DNA of 64,000 nucleotides from an uncultured Chloroflexota bacterium (lineage in GTDB: Bacteria > Chloroflexota > Chloroflexia > Thermomicrobiales > UBA6265), in contig CALGSZ010000055.1 of NCBI GenBank assembly GCA_937901745.1, positions 62,001-126,000 of the forward strand, in the 5' to 3' direction. The position numbers were made by a program, and so were the translations under genes. The notes beneath the pieces are model-generated. The model did not search any database. It had not been told where the DNA came from and saw only the letters and a list, made by a program, of their open reading frames with translations. Shown here one piece after another: positions 55,243-63,963 of this stretch (positions are counted from its first letter, which is position 1; every line of letters starts with the position of its first letter).

Positions 55243-56856
55243 GTGCGTGTCCGTCCCTGGCACATGCTCATTTTCATCATCCTCCTGACGCTCGTCGCTG
55301 GCTGGATCGATCTTCCGGGCGACACGCTGGATATCGCGGGCATCAAGCGAGATATCCGCGTGCACGAGGGTCTCGATCTCCAGGGCGGCGTCCAAGTCCT
55401 GCTCGAGGCGCGTCCCCCGGCCGGTCAGTCGGTCGATTCTGATGTCCTCAACGGCACGCGCGACGCGATCGAGCGCCGCGTCAACGGGCTCGGCGTCAGC
55501 GAGCCGATCGTCCGCACTCGCGGCAGCAACCAAATCATGGTTGAGCTGCCGGGAGTCAACGACATTCCCGATTGCTTGGAAGACGATAATCCGAGCGACT
55601 GCCAGCAATCCGATCTCGAGCTCGACACGGATGGCGATGGCGTCGCAGATTCGCGAATCGAAGACGCGAACGGCGATGGAACGCTCGACTGCCTCGAGGA
55701 TGGCGACGCCAGTGACTGCGAGCTGCCAGGTCTCGGCGCCGAGCGCGCGGTCCGCGTGCTGCAGCGAACCGCTCTCCTGGAGATCATCGACACCAACGGT
55801 CTCTTCCTCCCGGTCGGCACCCGCGTGAACACGACGCTTGGACCGGCCACGGAATCGGACACCCAGACGCCAGTTGCGTCACCTGAAGCGTCGCCGGTGG
55901 CGAGTCCCGAGGCATCGCCAGAGGCGACCGCGAGCCCGACGTCCGACGACTCCGGACCGGTCTACACGACGATCATTAGCGGCAGCGATCTCGATGACGC
56001 GTTCGTCAGCTACAACCAGGTCGGGCAGCCAGTCGTCGCGTTCCGGCTGACTGATGACGCGGCCGGCAGGTTCTACGACTTCACCAGCTCGCACATCGGA
56101 CAGCCGATGTCGATCGTCATCGACAAGGAGGTCATTTCCTCCCCGGTCATCCGCGCCGCGATCAGCAGCGAGGGAGTCATCGAAGGCGTACCCGCCAACG
56201 AGGTGCAAGACCTCGTCGTTCAGCTCAAGGCCGGCGCGCTGGCGGTCCCGCTGGAAGTCGTGCAGAGCCGAACCGTCGGCCCGACCCTCGGCCAGGACTC
56301 GATCGACAAGAGCCTTATCGCTGGCGCGGTCGGACTCGGCACCGTCGCTCTCTTCATGATCCTGTACTACCGGATTCCTGGCCTCCTCTCCGTCCTGGCG
56401 CTCATGATCTACACGACAATTACCTTCGCGCTGTTCAAGCTGATCCCGGTCACGCTGACGCTGGCCGGTATCGCGGGCTTCATCCTCTCGATCGGCATGG
56501 CGGTCGACGCGAACGTCCTCATCTTCGCGCGTATGAAGGACGAGCTTCGCACTGGCCGCTCTCTGTCGAGCGCGATCGAAGCCGGCTTCGATCATGCCTG
56601 GCCCTCGATCCGCGACTCGAATATCTCTTCGATGATCACCGCGGCGATTCTCTACTGGTTCGGACGGTACACCGGCGCCTCGATCATCACCGGTTTCGCG
56701 CTCACCCTCTTCATCGGCGTCGCCGTCAGCATGTTCAGCGCGATCACCGTCACCCGCACCTTCCTCCGCCTCTTGGTCGGCACTGGAGTCGGAGGACATC
56801 GCTGGTGGCTCGCTGTCGGGGAGGACATGGTCTCCGCTCCGTCTACCGCGGATTGA
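55243..56856 (+). CDS. secD: Protein translocase subunit SecD with calcium-loop-like insert
   Basis: Membrane subunit of SecDF, which uses proton flow to pull exported proteins from SecYEG; 537 residues, GTG start. Helix 1 is at about 7-22. The first external domain has LDLQGGVQVLLEA and RRVNGLGVSEPIV. Two extra segments interrupt it. Residues about 108-162 are acidic, with two calcium-type loops (D128TDGDGVAD136 and D141ANGDGTLD149) between cysteine pairs C111/C120 and C150/C159. Residues about 209-237 are Ala-Ser-Pro-Glu repeats. The five C-terminal helices are normal, including GMAVDANVLIFARMKDELR. Confidence 0.94.
   Translation: MRVRPWHMLIFIILLTLVAGWIDLPGDTLDIAGIKRDIRVHEGLDLQGGVQVLLEARPPAGQSVDSDVLNGTRDAIERRVNGLGVSEPIVRTRGSNQIMVELPGVNDIPDCLEDDNPSDCQQSDLELDTDGDGVADSRIEDANGDGTLDCLEDGDASDCELPGLGAERAVRVLQRTALLEIIDTNGLFLPVGTRVNTTLGPATESDTQTPVASPEASPVASPEASPEATASPTSDDSGPVYTTIISGSDLDDAFVSYNQVGQPVVAFRLTDDAAGRFYDFTSSHIGQPMSIVIDKEVISSPVIRAAISSEGVIEGVPANEVQDLVVQLKAGALAVPLEVVQSRTVGPTLGQDSIDKSLIAGAVGLGTVALFMILYYRIPGLLSVLALMIYTTITFALFKLIPVTLTLAGIAGFILSIGMAVDANVLIFARMKDELRTGRSLSSAIEAGFDHAWPSIRDSNISSMITAAILYWFGRYTGASIITGFALTLFIGVAVSMFSAITVTRTFLRLLVGTGVGGHRWWLAVGEDMVSAPSTAD
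55570..55719 (+). repeat. Diverged duplication inside secD
   Basis: The 33-bp stretches at 55570-55602 and 55687-55719, 117 bp apart, both encode DCLED-xxx-SDC. Protein similarity (8 of 11 residues) is clearer than DNA identity, so the duplication is old or under protein-level selection. Confidence 0.7.
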
Positions 56857-56959
56857 GGAGACTGATATTGGCATTGGCGCAGCGATTTCGCCGGCACATC
56901 ACTGAGGAGACCGTCGCAAGTTCCTGGCCGCTGGTGGCCAGCATTCTGGGGCACCGCTG

Positions 56960-57913
56960 ATGGAACATCTCGCAAGCCGCCGCAAGATCTGGTACGCGAT
57001 CTCGCTGATCGTGATGATTCCCGGCCTCATCTCACTCGCCCTCTACGGCCTGAACTTGGGAATCGACTTCACCGGCGGCACGAACTGGGTTCTGAAGTTC
57101 AACCAGTCGCTCCAAACCGAGGAAGTGCGAGCGGTCCTCGAGGACCACGGCTTCGATAACTCGACCGTCCAGCTCTCCAGTGAGGATGGCCGGGACAACG
57201 TCGCGATCATCAACATGAAGGAGCTGCAGACGGGATCTCCCGAGAAGCGCGAGCTCGAGGCCGCCTTCCGCGAGCGCTTTGGCGACTTCGTTGAGCTCGA
57301 GATCGTCTCGGTCGGCGCCTCGGTCGGAAACGAGATCAGTCGCCGCGCCGTCATCGCGGTTAGCCTCGCCTCGCTTGGCATCCTGGCGTACATCGCCTTT
57401 GCCTTCCGCAACACGCAGAACCCGGTCCTCTACGGCCTCTGCGCGGTCGCCGCGATGCTCCACGACGTCCTGGTCGTGGTTGGCATCTTCTCGATCCTCG
57501 GCAAGTTCGCCAACGTCGAGATCGACGCACTGTTCGTGACGGCGCTCTTGACCGTGATTGGCTTCTCGGTCCACGACACGATCGTCGTCTTCGACCGCAT
57601 CCGAGAAAATCTGGCCCGTAAGGTCGCCTCCTCGTTCGAAGAGGTGGTGAATTACAGCTTGGCTCAGACGCTGGTACGATCGCTGAACACGTCTGTGACG
57701 GTCGTGTTCACGCTGCTGGCGCTGTATCTCTTTGGCGGCGAGTCGACCAAGAACTTTGTGCTCGCGCTCTTGATTGGCGTCATCAGCGGCACGTATTCCT
57801 CGATCTTCAACGCCAGCCAGCTGCTCGTTTCCTGGGAAAACGGCGAGATTCAGCGCCTCTTCCGTCGCCTGACCGGCCGAGGCAGCGACCCCGCCCTCGC
57901 GCCGACACGCTAG
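56960..57913 (+). CDS. secF: Protein translocase subunit SecF
   Basis: Partner of SecD, 317 residues with six membrane helices. LGIDFTGGTNWVL is the first-domain signature; the last five helices contain LHDVLVVVGIFSILG and GFSVHDTIVVFDRIRENL. ATG start, 103 bp after secD on the same strand. The first external domain is of ordinary length, without the insert seen in SecD. A strong intrinsic terminator follows 24 bp later, so secD and secF form a complete two-gene unit. Confidence 0.96.
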   Translation: MEHLASRRKIWYAISLIVMIPGLISLALYGLNLGIDFTGGTNWVLKFNQSLQTEEVRAVLEDHGFDNSTVQLSSEDGRDNVAIINMKELQTGSPEKRELEAAFRERFGDFVELEIVSVGASVGNEISRRAVIAVSLASLGILAYIAFAFRNTQNPVLYGLCAVAAMLHDVLVVVGIFSILGKFANVEIDALFVTALLTVIGFSVHDTIVVFDRIRENLARKVASSFEEVVNYSLAQTLVRSLNTSVTVVFTLLALYLFGGESTKNFVLALLIGVISGTYSSIFNASQLLVSWENGEIQRLFRRLTGRGSDPALAPTR

Positions 57914-57936
57914 TCACAGTCAGCTAGCGAGACCTA

Positions 57937-57990
57937 GCGTCGCATGCTCCTTGGCAACCGCTTTTCGTTGCCGAGGAGCGACGCATTTTG
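57937..57990 (+). terminator. Intrinsic terminator of secDF
   Basis: GCGTC, GCTCCT and GGCAAC (57937-57958) pair with GTTGCC, AGGAGC and GACGC (57967-57984), with one T-G pair and a 4-nt bulge, around an 8-nt loop. ATTTTG follows. Stem strength and T-run make this a convincing terminator. Confidence 0.85.
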
Positions 57991-58080
57991 TCCTTCCGCA
58001 ACCCGCTGACTTGCCGCGCGGGCGATGCGGCGGGTCGCGTCTCTTGTGCTCAATACACATCTGTTCCTTGTTTGTTTTGA

Positions 58081-58089
58081 TGGTAGACT
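58081..58089 (+). promoter_or_regulatory. Extended -10 promoter for hppA
   Basis: TGG-TAGACT (58081-58089), same form as the mfd promoter, no good -35. Predicted start about 58095, just before the hairpin at 58097. Confidence 0.5.
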
Positions 58090-58096
58090 TTGTGGT

Positions 58097-58132
58097 CGCG
58101 CGTGGTGAGTGCTGGAATGCTCGCCACGCGCG
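58097..58132 (+). promoter_or_regulatory. 13-bp hairpin at the predicted 5' end of the hppA mRNA
   Basis: CGCGCGTGG (58097-58105) pairs with CCACGCGCG (58124-58132), extended inward by a T-G pair and GAG/CTC, leaving a 10-nt loop. It starts within a few bases of the predicted transcript start, 140 nt before the ATG. It is not followed by a T-run, so it is not a terminator. Confidence 0.6.
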
Positions 58133-58271
58133 CCCGTGTACGGCCACACTCCTGTGTCGCAAGACAGGGTTGGACGATCGGCCGGGGCAAGGTACGGGCC
58201 CGGCTGCTCGCATTGCCGTGCAGGCATCCCGATAGGTGCGCCCGAGGGAAGACGTCGTTCGAGGAGGAGGA

Positions 58272-60437
58272 ATGGACGAAAAAGTCCTCTACATGCTGCC
58301 GGTCTTCATCTTCGGCCTGCTAGCGGTCGGCTTTGCGGTCTGGCTGGCGCGTGATGTCATGCGCCGAGACGCGGGCACGCCCGAGATGCAGGATATCGCC
58401 GGCCGCATCTTCGAGGGGGCGAAAGCCTACCTCGGCCGGCAGTACCGTACGATCGCGATCCTCGCCGTAGTCGTCGCGATCGTCATCGGTGCGCTCGTCG
58501 CCATCTTCGAGAATGAGCACGAGCTAGAACGAGGTATCGTTACCGCAATCGCGTTTCTCGTTGGCGCGGCGCTTTCCGGTCTTTCCGGCTACATCGGGAT
58601 GTACGTTGCGGTTCGCAGCAACTTGCGCACGGCAGCCGGCGCTCGCCGCAATCTTGGAGACGCGCTGACGATCGCTCTTCGCGGCGGCGCGGTGTCGGGC
58701 TTCCTCGTCGTCGCCCTGGCGCTACTCGGCGTCGCCCTCGTCTACATCGTGGTTTACAACTTCGCCGAGGGGACGAACCCGGCGGTTGCTGAGACACCGT
58801 TCTGGATCGTCGGCTTCGCCTTCGGCGCTAGCTTTGTCGCCCTCTTCGCCCAGCTTGGTGGCGGTATCTACACGAAGGCGGCCGACGTCGGCGCTGACCT
58901 CGTCGGCAAAGTCGAGGCGGGAATCCCAGAGGACGACCCGCGCAACCCGGCGGTGGTGGCCGACCTCGTCGGCGACAACGTCGGTGACTGCGCTGGCCGC
59001 GGCGCCGACCTCTTCGAGTCCTCCGCCGCCGAGTTCATCGGCGCAATGGTCCTCGGCGTCGCGCTGTTCCGTGCCTCGGGCGGTGACCCGAACAGCAGCG
59101 ACATCGCCTGGATCTTCTTCCCGCTCGTCATCGGCGCCTTCGGTCTCCTCTGCTCGCTCGTCGGCCTGCTCGCCGTTCGCCCATCCGCGGATCCTGGCGA
59201 TCCGATGTCCGTCCTCAACCGCGGCTTCTATGTCACCGCCGCGCTCTCGGTCGTTTCCCTCTTCGTCGTCTGCGCCTGGATGCTCGATGAAGGCTGGTTC
59301 CAGTTCGCGCTCTGCGGTGTGATCGGCATCATCACCGCCTTCGCCTTCGTCTACATCACGCAGTACTACACATCCGGCACCTACCGGCCGGTCCGCGAGA
59401 TTGCCGATCAGTCGAAGCGCGGCTACGCGACGAACATCATCTCAGGCCTGGCCGTCGGCATGGAGACGACCGGCATGCCGGCGATCGTCATCGGCGCTGC
59501 GATCATGATCTCCTACGCGCTCGGTGAATCGGTTGACTTCGAGGGCGAGGTCGGCTTCTCGGGCGGCATCTTCGGTACCGCCGTCGCCACGATGGGCATG
59601 CTGATGTCCGCCGCCTACATCCTGGCGATGGATACGTTCGGACCGATCACCGACAACGCCGGCGGTATCGTTGAGATGAGCGACCAGCCGGAAGAGGTGC
59701 GCGCGGTCACCGACCGGCTCGACTCGGCCGGTAACACGACCAAGGCGCTGACGAAGGGCTACGCGGTCGGCACCGCCTCCCTCGCCGCCTTCCTCCTCTT
59801 CTCCGCGTTCCTCGATGAGGTCAAGCGCTTCGGCGGTCTGAGCGACGCCACGCTCGTCAGTGAGGTGAGCCTGACCGAGCCGCGGGTCTTCGTCGGCGGT
59901 CTGATCGGCGCGGCGCTCGTCTTCGTCTTCTCGTCGTTCGCGATCCGCGCGGTCGGCCGCGCCGCGGGCGGCATGATCGAGGAGGTCCGGCGGCAGTTCC
60001 GCGAGATGCCGGGCATCATGAAGGGCACCCAGAAGCCGGACTACGCGCGCTGCGTTGACATCTCAGTTCGCAGCAGCCTGCGCGAGATGCGCCTGCCGGG
60101 CGGCCTGGCGGTCGTCGTCCCGGTCCTCGTTGGCCTGATCCTCGGGTGGGAAGCTGCCGCCGGCATGCTGATGATCGGCACCATCGCGGGCGTCCTGATG
60201 GCGCTCTTCCTGAACAACGGCGGTGGCGCTTGGGACAACGCGAAGAAGTACATCGAGGCCGGCCTGCTGAAGGACGAAAAGGGCAAGGTCCTCGGCAAGG
60301 GTTCGGAACCGCACGCGGCGGCAGTTGTCGGCGACACCGTTGGCGACCCGTTCAAGGACACCGCTGGACCGTCACTGCACGTGCTCGTCAAGCTGCTGGC
60401 GACGATCACGCTCGTGCTCTCGCCGCTATTCATCTAG
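58272..60437 (+). CDS. hppA: Proton-pumping membrane pyrophosphatase, potassium-independent
   Basis: Couples pyrophosphate hydrolysis to proton export; 721 residues and about 16 membrane helices. The substrate site shows DVGADLVGKVEAGIPEDDPRNP and GDNVGDCAGRGADLFES, with further Asp-rich DTFGPITDNAGGI and GDTVGDPFKDTAGPSL. GNTTKALTKG carries the Lys and Thr typical of potassium-independent enzymes, which are proton pumps; potassium-dependent ones have Ala and Gly. ATG 58272 follows GGAGGAGGA. Single gene with its own promoter and terminator. Confidence 0.96.
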   Translation: MDEKVLYMLPVFIFGLLAVGFAVWLARDVMRRDAGTPEMQDIAGRIFEGAKAYLGRQYRTIAILAVVVAIVIGALVAIFENEHELERGIVTAIAFLVGAALSGLSGYIGMYVAVRSNLRTAAGARRNLGDALTIALRGGAVSGFLVVALALLGVALVYIVVYNFAEGTNPAVAETPFWIVGFAFGASFVALFAQLGGGIYTKAADVGADLVGKVEAGIPEDDPRNPAVVADLVGDNVGDCAGRGADLFESSAAEFIGAMVLGVALFRASGGDPNSSDIAWIFFPLVIGAFGLLCSLVGLLAVRPSADPGDPMSVLNRGFYVTAALSVVSLFVVCAWMLDEGWFQFALCGVIGIITAFAFVYITQYYTSGTYRPVREIADQSKRGYATNIISGLAVGMETTGMPAIVIGAAIMISYALGESVDFEGEVGFSGGIFGTAVATMGMLMSAAYILAMDTFGPITDNAGGIVEMSDQPEEVRAVTDRLDSAGNTTKALTKGYAVGTASLAAFLLFSAFLDEVKRFGGLSDATLVSEVSLTEPRVFVGGLIGAALVFVFSSFAIRAVGRAAGGMIEEVRRQFREMPGIMKGTQKPDYARCVDISVRSSLREMRLPGGLAVVVPVLVGLILGWEAAAGMLMIGTIAGVLMALFLNNGGGAWDNAKKYIEAGLLKDEKGKVLGKGSEPHAAAVVGDTVGDPFKDTAGPSLHVLVKLLATITLVLSPLFI

Positions 60438-60459
60438 CGGCCACACCAACGACCTGACA

Positions 60460-60524
60460 GCCGCCGCGCTACGCGGGAACCGCGACTCCGGTCCTAGGTT
60501 CGCCGCTAGCGCGGCGGCCGTTTT
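60460..60524 (+). terminator. Intrinsic terminator of hppA, 12-bp stem
   Basis: GCCGCCGCGCTA (60460-60471) and TAGCGCGGCGGC (60507-60518) pair perfectly; CGTTTT follows. The 35-nt loop contains a second small stem, CGCGG/CCGCG, so a two-part structure forms. T-run is short (4). Confidence 0.8.
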
Positions 60525-60575
60525 ACCTGGTAGGGTTCATTCGGCGGTGCGGTTGATTCGTGCGGGGTAAGCCGG

Positions 60576-61985
60576 GTGAGCGACGGACGGCAGCAGGGTA
60601 AGTGGCATATCGGAGTCGTCGGCGGTGGCATCGCGGGCCTGACCGCTGCCTACCGTCTGGCGAAAGCCGGGCACCGGGTCACGCTCTGGGAGCGTGGCTC
60701 CCGCCTGGGAGGACAAGCGGCGGCCTTCCCAGTCTCCGGCGGCGATCTCGAATACTTCTATCACCACCTCTTCCAGAGCGACCGGGAGATCGTCGCGCTG
60801 ATCGAAGAGCTCGGCATCGCCGACCATCTCCTTTGGCTGCCGTCAAACGTTGGCTACTTCGCGGACGGGAAGATCTACCCGCTCAACGGCGCCCTCGACC
60901 TCCTCAAGCTCGACGTCATCCCCTTCCACGACCGCGTCCGGCTTGGTCTGGTCACGGCGTATCTGCAGCGCGTGCGCGACTGGAAGAAGTTCGAGAAGGT
61001 AACGGCCGAAGAGTGGTTGCGCCGCGCGGTGGGGGATCGCGCCTACGAGAAGACGTGGGGAGCGCAGCTCGAAGCCAAGTTCGGCAGCTACCATGATCAG
61101 ATCGCAATGGTCTGGTTCTGGGGAAAGATCTGGCTGCGCACGACGTCCCGCCGCTCCCCGCTCGACCAAGAGAAGCTTGGCTACATCCGCGGCAGCTTCA
61201 ATGTGCTGATCGATGCGCTCGCGCGCGCCGCTGAGCGAGCCGGCGCGGAAATCCACGTCGGCCGCGGCCCCACACAGCTTCGCCAGCGGGCCGACCAGAC
61301 TTGGGATGTCGTCTTCGAGGGCGATGCCGCGCCGGTTCGGTGCAACGCAGTCGTCGTCACGACCCCCTCGCCTATCTTCTCCCGGCTCGTGCCGGAGTTA
61401 CCAGAGGATTACCGAAAGCGCCTGACGGGTCTGACCTACGAGGCGGCCGCAGTTGTCCTCCTGGAGACGACACGCCCGCTCTCGAACATCTACTGGCTCA
61501 ACATCGCCGACCGAGACATGCCGTTCACCGGCGTCATCGAGCACACGAACTTTATGTCACCTTCGGAGTACGGGGGCAAGCACTACATCTATCTCAGCAA
61601 GTACATGGAGCCGGACCACCCGTACTTCACGATGCCTGAGGATCAACTGGTTGAGACGTACCTACCCTATCTCCAGCGCATCAACCCTGCGTTCGAGCGG
61701 AGCTGGATCGAACGCTGGTGGGTGTTCCGCGAGCGCGCCGCGCAGCCGATCGTGACGCTGAACTACAGCGAGAAAATCCCGCCCCACCGCACCCCCCTGC
61801 GGCACTTGTACCTGGCGAACACGAGCCAGATTTACCCGGAGGACCGGGGCACGAACTACAGCGTCCGACTTGGCAACCGGGTCGCGGCGCTCGTCCTCGA
61901 AGATCTCAACGCCTCGCGCGCGACGGGCAAGCAGCCCTCAAGCAGCGAGGCGAGCGAACCGGAGCCGGCGACCGCCTCCCGCTAA
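60576..61985 (+). CDS. FAD-dependent oxidoreductase, amine-oxidase/UGM-like
   Basis: 469 residues. The FAD site is HIGVVGGGIAGLTAAYRLAKAGHRVTLWE at residues 11-39, with a following RLGGQAAAF. The family matches NAD(P)/FAD-dependent oxidoreductases of the amine oxidase clan (PF01593), which include protoporphyrinogen oxidase and UDP-galactopyranose mutase-like enzymes; AEEWLRRAVGDRAYEKTWGAQLEAKFG is a common segment in a Chloroflexi/Cyanobacteria branch often near glycan genes. The substrate is unknown. GTG start with GGGGTAAG upstream. No membrane spans. Confidence 0.8.
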   Translation: MSDGRQQGKWHIGVVGGGIAGLTAAYRLAKAGHRVTLWERGSRLGGQAAAFPVSGGDLEYFYHHLFQSDREIVALIEELGIADHLLWLPSNVGYFADGKIYPLNGALDLLKLDVIPFHDRVRLGLVTAYLQRVRDWKKFEKVTAEEWLRRAVGDRAYEKTWGAQLEAKFGSYHDQIAMVWFWGKIWLRTTSRRSPLDQEKLGYIRGSFNVLIDALARAAERAGAEIHVGRGPTQLRQRADQTWDVVFEGDAAPVRCNAVVVTTPSPIFSRLVPELPEDYRKRLTGLTYEAAAVVLLETTRPLSNIYWLNIADRDMPFTGVIEHTNFMSPSEYGGKHYIYLSKYMEPDHPYFTMPEDQLVETYLPYLQRINPAFERSWIERWWVFRERAAQPIVTLNYSEKIPPHRTPLRHLYLANTSQIYPEDRGTNYSVRLGNRVAALVLEDLNASRATGKQPSSSEASEPEPATASR

Positions 61986-62000
61986 CCGTTCCCGGTCACC

Positions 62001-62891
62001 TTAGGCGCTGACCCAGATCGACTGACCGTTCTCGATCCGGTGCGTCACTCGTCCTTCCCGCTCCAGATGAGTCAGGAACGCGAAGACCGTCGGATGGAGC
62101 AAGTAATAGGACGGCGCGTCCGCCACCGGCGCCTCATAGCGTCGCAGAAGGTGCGTCAAAATCTGCTCGGCCGTCATCGGCTCGCGGGCGACGGCGACGA
62201 TCTCCTCCGCCACCTCGACCACCCGCGACCGGTTCAGCTCGATCAACTCGTCCAGCGAGTTCACGCGCGGTCCGTGACCGGGAACTGCAATCGTGTACGA
62301 GACCGTTGCGGCTCGATCGAGCGCGGCGAGGTGGTCGGTCACCGAGTAGAGATACGGGATTCGGTATTTCTCCAGCGCCGTCTCCGGCAGCACGACATCG
62401 GCGCAGAAGAAGACGCCATCAACGAGGAAGCCGAGCTGATTCGGAGAGTGCCCGCCTAGGGAGACGACCTCGATCTCAATCCCCTCGATCGTCAGCCGCT
62501 CTTCCTCGATGACGACATCAACCGGACATGGATCGACCAGCATGAACCCGCCGCGCATTGACGCCGGCGGGTCGGCGCCGGCGAAGAGACAGATCGGCTG
62601 GAGGAGCGGATAGCGAACCCACGCCTCATCGAACGCGGGCGCGTAGACGCGGGCTCCCGTGCGCTTGACGATCCAGGCATGCCCGCCGTGATGATCGGCG
62701 TGCGCATGTGTCGTCAGGATCGCGGTTACTTCACCCTTCAGCTCCTCGCGTACCGCCTTGAGCGCCTTACGCGCGCTCGTCTCGTTCAACCCTGTATCAA
62801 TCAGAACACATTTCCCGTTCTCGCCGCGTAGCACGCCAATGTTGACTCCGCCAGGCACCAAAGCCACTCGCGGCGTCAGCTCCTCGATCAC
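62001..62891 (-). CDS. Metallo-beta-lactamase-fold hydrolase
   Basis: 296 residues. Metal ligands: THAHADHHGG, GGHSPNQLGFLVDG and the Asp of FFCADVVLPE, then PGHGP. The N-terminus NIGVLRGENGKCVLIDTGLN is standard for the glyoxalase II-like group; a C-terminal helical winged region (about 235-290) may bind other molecules. GTG 62891 is chosen because GGAGGAG lies 4 nt upstream, against a longer frame from 62933. Possible activities are thioester, lactone or phosphodiester hydrolysis; it cannot be narrowed. Convergent with the FAD enzyme, divergent from pyrB. Confidence 0.85.
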   Translation of the reverse strand: MIEELTPRVALVPGGVNIGVLRGENGKCVLIDTGLNETSARKALKAVREELKGEVTAILTTHAHADHHGGHAWIVKRTGARVYAPAFDEAWVRYPLLQPICLFAGADPPASMRGGFMLVDPCPVDVVIEEERLTIEGIEIEVVSLGGHSPNQLGFLVDGVFFCADVVLPETALEKYRIPYLYSVTDHLAALDRAATVSYTIAVPGHGPRVNSLDELIELNRSRVVEVAEEIVAVAREPMTAEQILTHLLRRYEAPVADAPSYYLLHPTVFAFLTHLEREGRVTHRIENGQSIWVSA

Positions 62892-62933
62892 TCCGCTCCT
62901 CCGCACAATACGCCAGTACTCTCCATTCCCCAC

Positions 62934-62967
62934 TATACTTCGCGCCGGCCCGGCCGGGCGGCCGGCG
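62934..62967 (+). promoter_or_regulatory. Possible pyrB -10 and GC hairpin
   Basis: TATACT (62934-62939) could be a -10 for pyrB without a clear -35. Right after it CGCCGGCC (62943-62950) pairs with GGCCGGCG (62960-62967) around a 9-nt loop. No T-run, no visible PyrR-binding attenuator. Confidence 0.35.
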
Positions 62968-63039
62968 GTCAGCGATCGCCCGGGACCACGCCCCGACCGG
63001 CTATCGGCTTTCGGTTCTTGGCTGGATGCGAGGGGAGCG

Positions 63040-63963
63040 GTGCGTCACATCGTCGAGGTCGGGCAGTTCACGCGGGCTGACATCGAGCGGCTCTTCGCCA
63101 GGGCAGATCGTATGCGGCAACTCCCGCGAGGAGCGGCTCCGCTGGCCGGCCGGATTCTCGCCACAATCTTCTACGAGCCCTCAACCCGAACGCGGCTCAG
63201 CTTCGAGACAGCGATGCTCCGGCTCGGGGGACAGGTCATCTCCACCGAGAACGCGCGCGAATTCTCGTCCGCGATCAAAGGGGAATCGGTCGAGGATACG
63301 GTCAGGATCGTCGAGGGGTACGCCGACGCGATCGTGATCCGGCATTACGAGCAGGGCGCGGCCCGGCGCGCGGCATCCGTCGCCTCGGTCCCGATCATCA
63401 ACGGCGGCGACGGTCCCGGCGAGCATCCGACGCAGGCACTGCTCGACCTCTACACCATCGGCCACGAGCTCGGACGCATTGATGGCCTGAAAGTCGCGCT
63501 CGTCGGCGATCTCCGCTATGGCCGCGCGGTACGCTCGCTCGCGCTCCTCTTCGGCCTAACCCAGGGAACGGAGCTGATCTTCGTGTCGCCACCGGCCGTG
63601 CCAATGGGCGCCGACGTGCGGGAAGCGCTCGATCGCGCCGGCGTCCGCTACCGGGACGAAACCGACCTCGCGTCCGTCCTGCCGGAGGTTGACGTCGTCT
63701 ACCAGACGCGGATCCAGCGGGAGCGGTTCCCGACGCTCGCCGAATATGAGGCATCTCGCGGCGTCTACATCATCGACAAGGAGGCGATGGAGCGGCTGAA
63801 TCCGAACGCGATCGTGCTCCATCCGCTGCCGCGCGTCGATGAGATCACGCCGGAAGTCGACGCCGACCCGCGCGCCGCGTACTTCCGGCAGGCCCACAAC
63901 GGCGTCTACATCCGCATGGCGCTGCTCGAAATGTTGATCGGGGACGAAAGCCGCACGGCTTGA
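63040..63963 (+). CDS. pyrB: Aspartate carbamoyltransferase, catalytic chain
   Basis: Condenses carbamoyl phosphate and aspartate, committed step of pyrimidine synthesis; 307 residues, normal. YEPSTRTRLSFE is the carbamoyl-phosphate loop, IRHYEQGAA and GDGPGEHPTQALLDLYTI follow, and HPLPRVDEI is the aspartate side. GTG 63040 gives MRHIVEVGQFTRADIERLF, the usual PyrB start; AGGGGAG is close upstream. A longer frame opening at 62758 lies over the opposing hydrolase gene. No pyrI or pyrR is visible. The stop overlaps the next ATG. Confidence 0.95.
   Translation: MRHIVEVGQFTRADIERLFARADRMRQLPRGAAPLAGRILATIFYEPSTRTRLSFETAMLRLGGQVISTENAREFSSAIKGESVEDTVRIVEGYADAIVIRHYEQGAARRAASVASVPIINGGDGPGEHPTQALLDLYTIGHELGRIDGLKVALVGDLRYGRAVRSLALLFGLTQGTELIFVSPPAVPMGADVREALDRAGVRYRDETDLASVLPEVDVVYQTRIQRERFPTLAEYEASRGVYIIDKEAMERLNPNAIVLHPLPRVDEITPEVDADPRAAYFRQAHNGVYIRMALLEMLIGDESRTA

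Larger units (their letters stand above)
57914..58271 (+). other. 358-bp region between secF and hppA
   Basis: It contains the secF terminator, the hppA extended -10, a 13-bp hairpin at the predicted start of the hppA mRNA, and a leader of about 175 nt ending in a strong GGAGGAGGA ribosome site. Short open frames here do not look coding. Confidence 0.75.

Noticed and set aside
55879..56874. 331-codon minus-strand frame over secD
   Set aside because: Antisense shadow rich in Arg, Asp and Glu; SecD motifs are on the other strand.
62758..63039. 94-codon upstream extension of pyrB
   Set aside because: Runs over the opposing hydrolase gene; GTG 63040 gives the family start.
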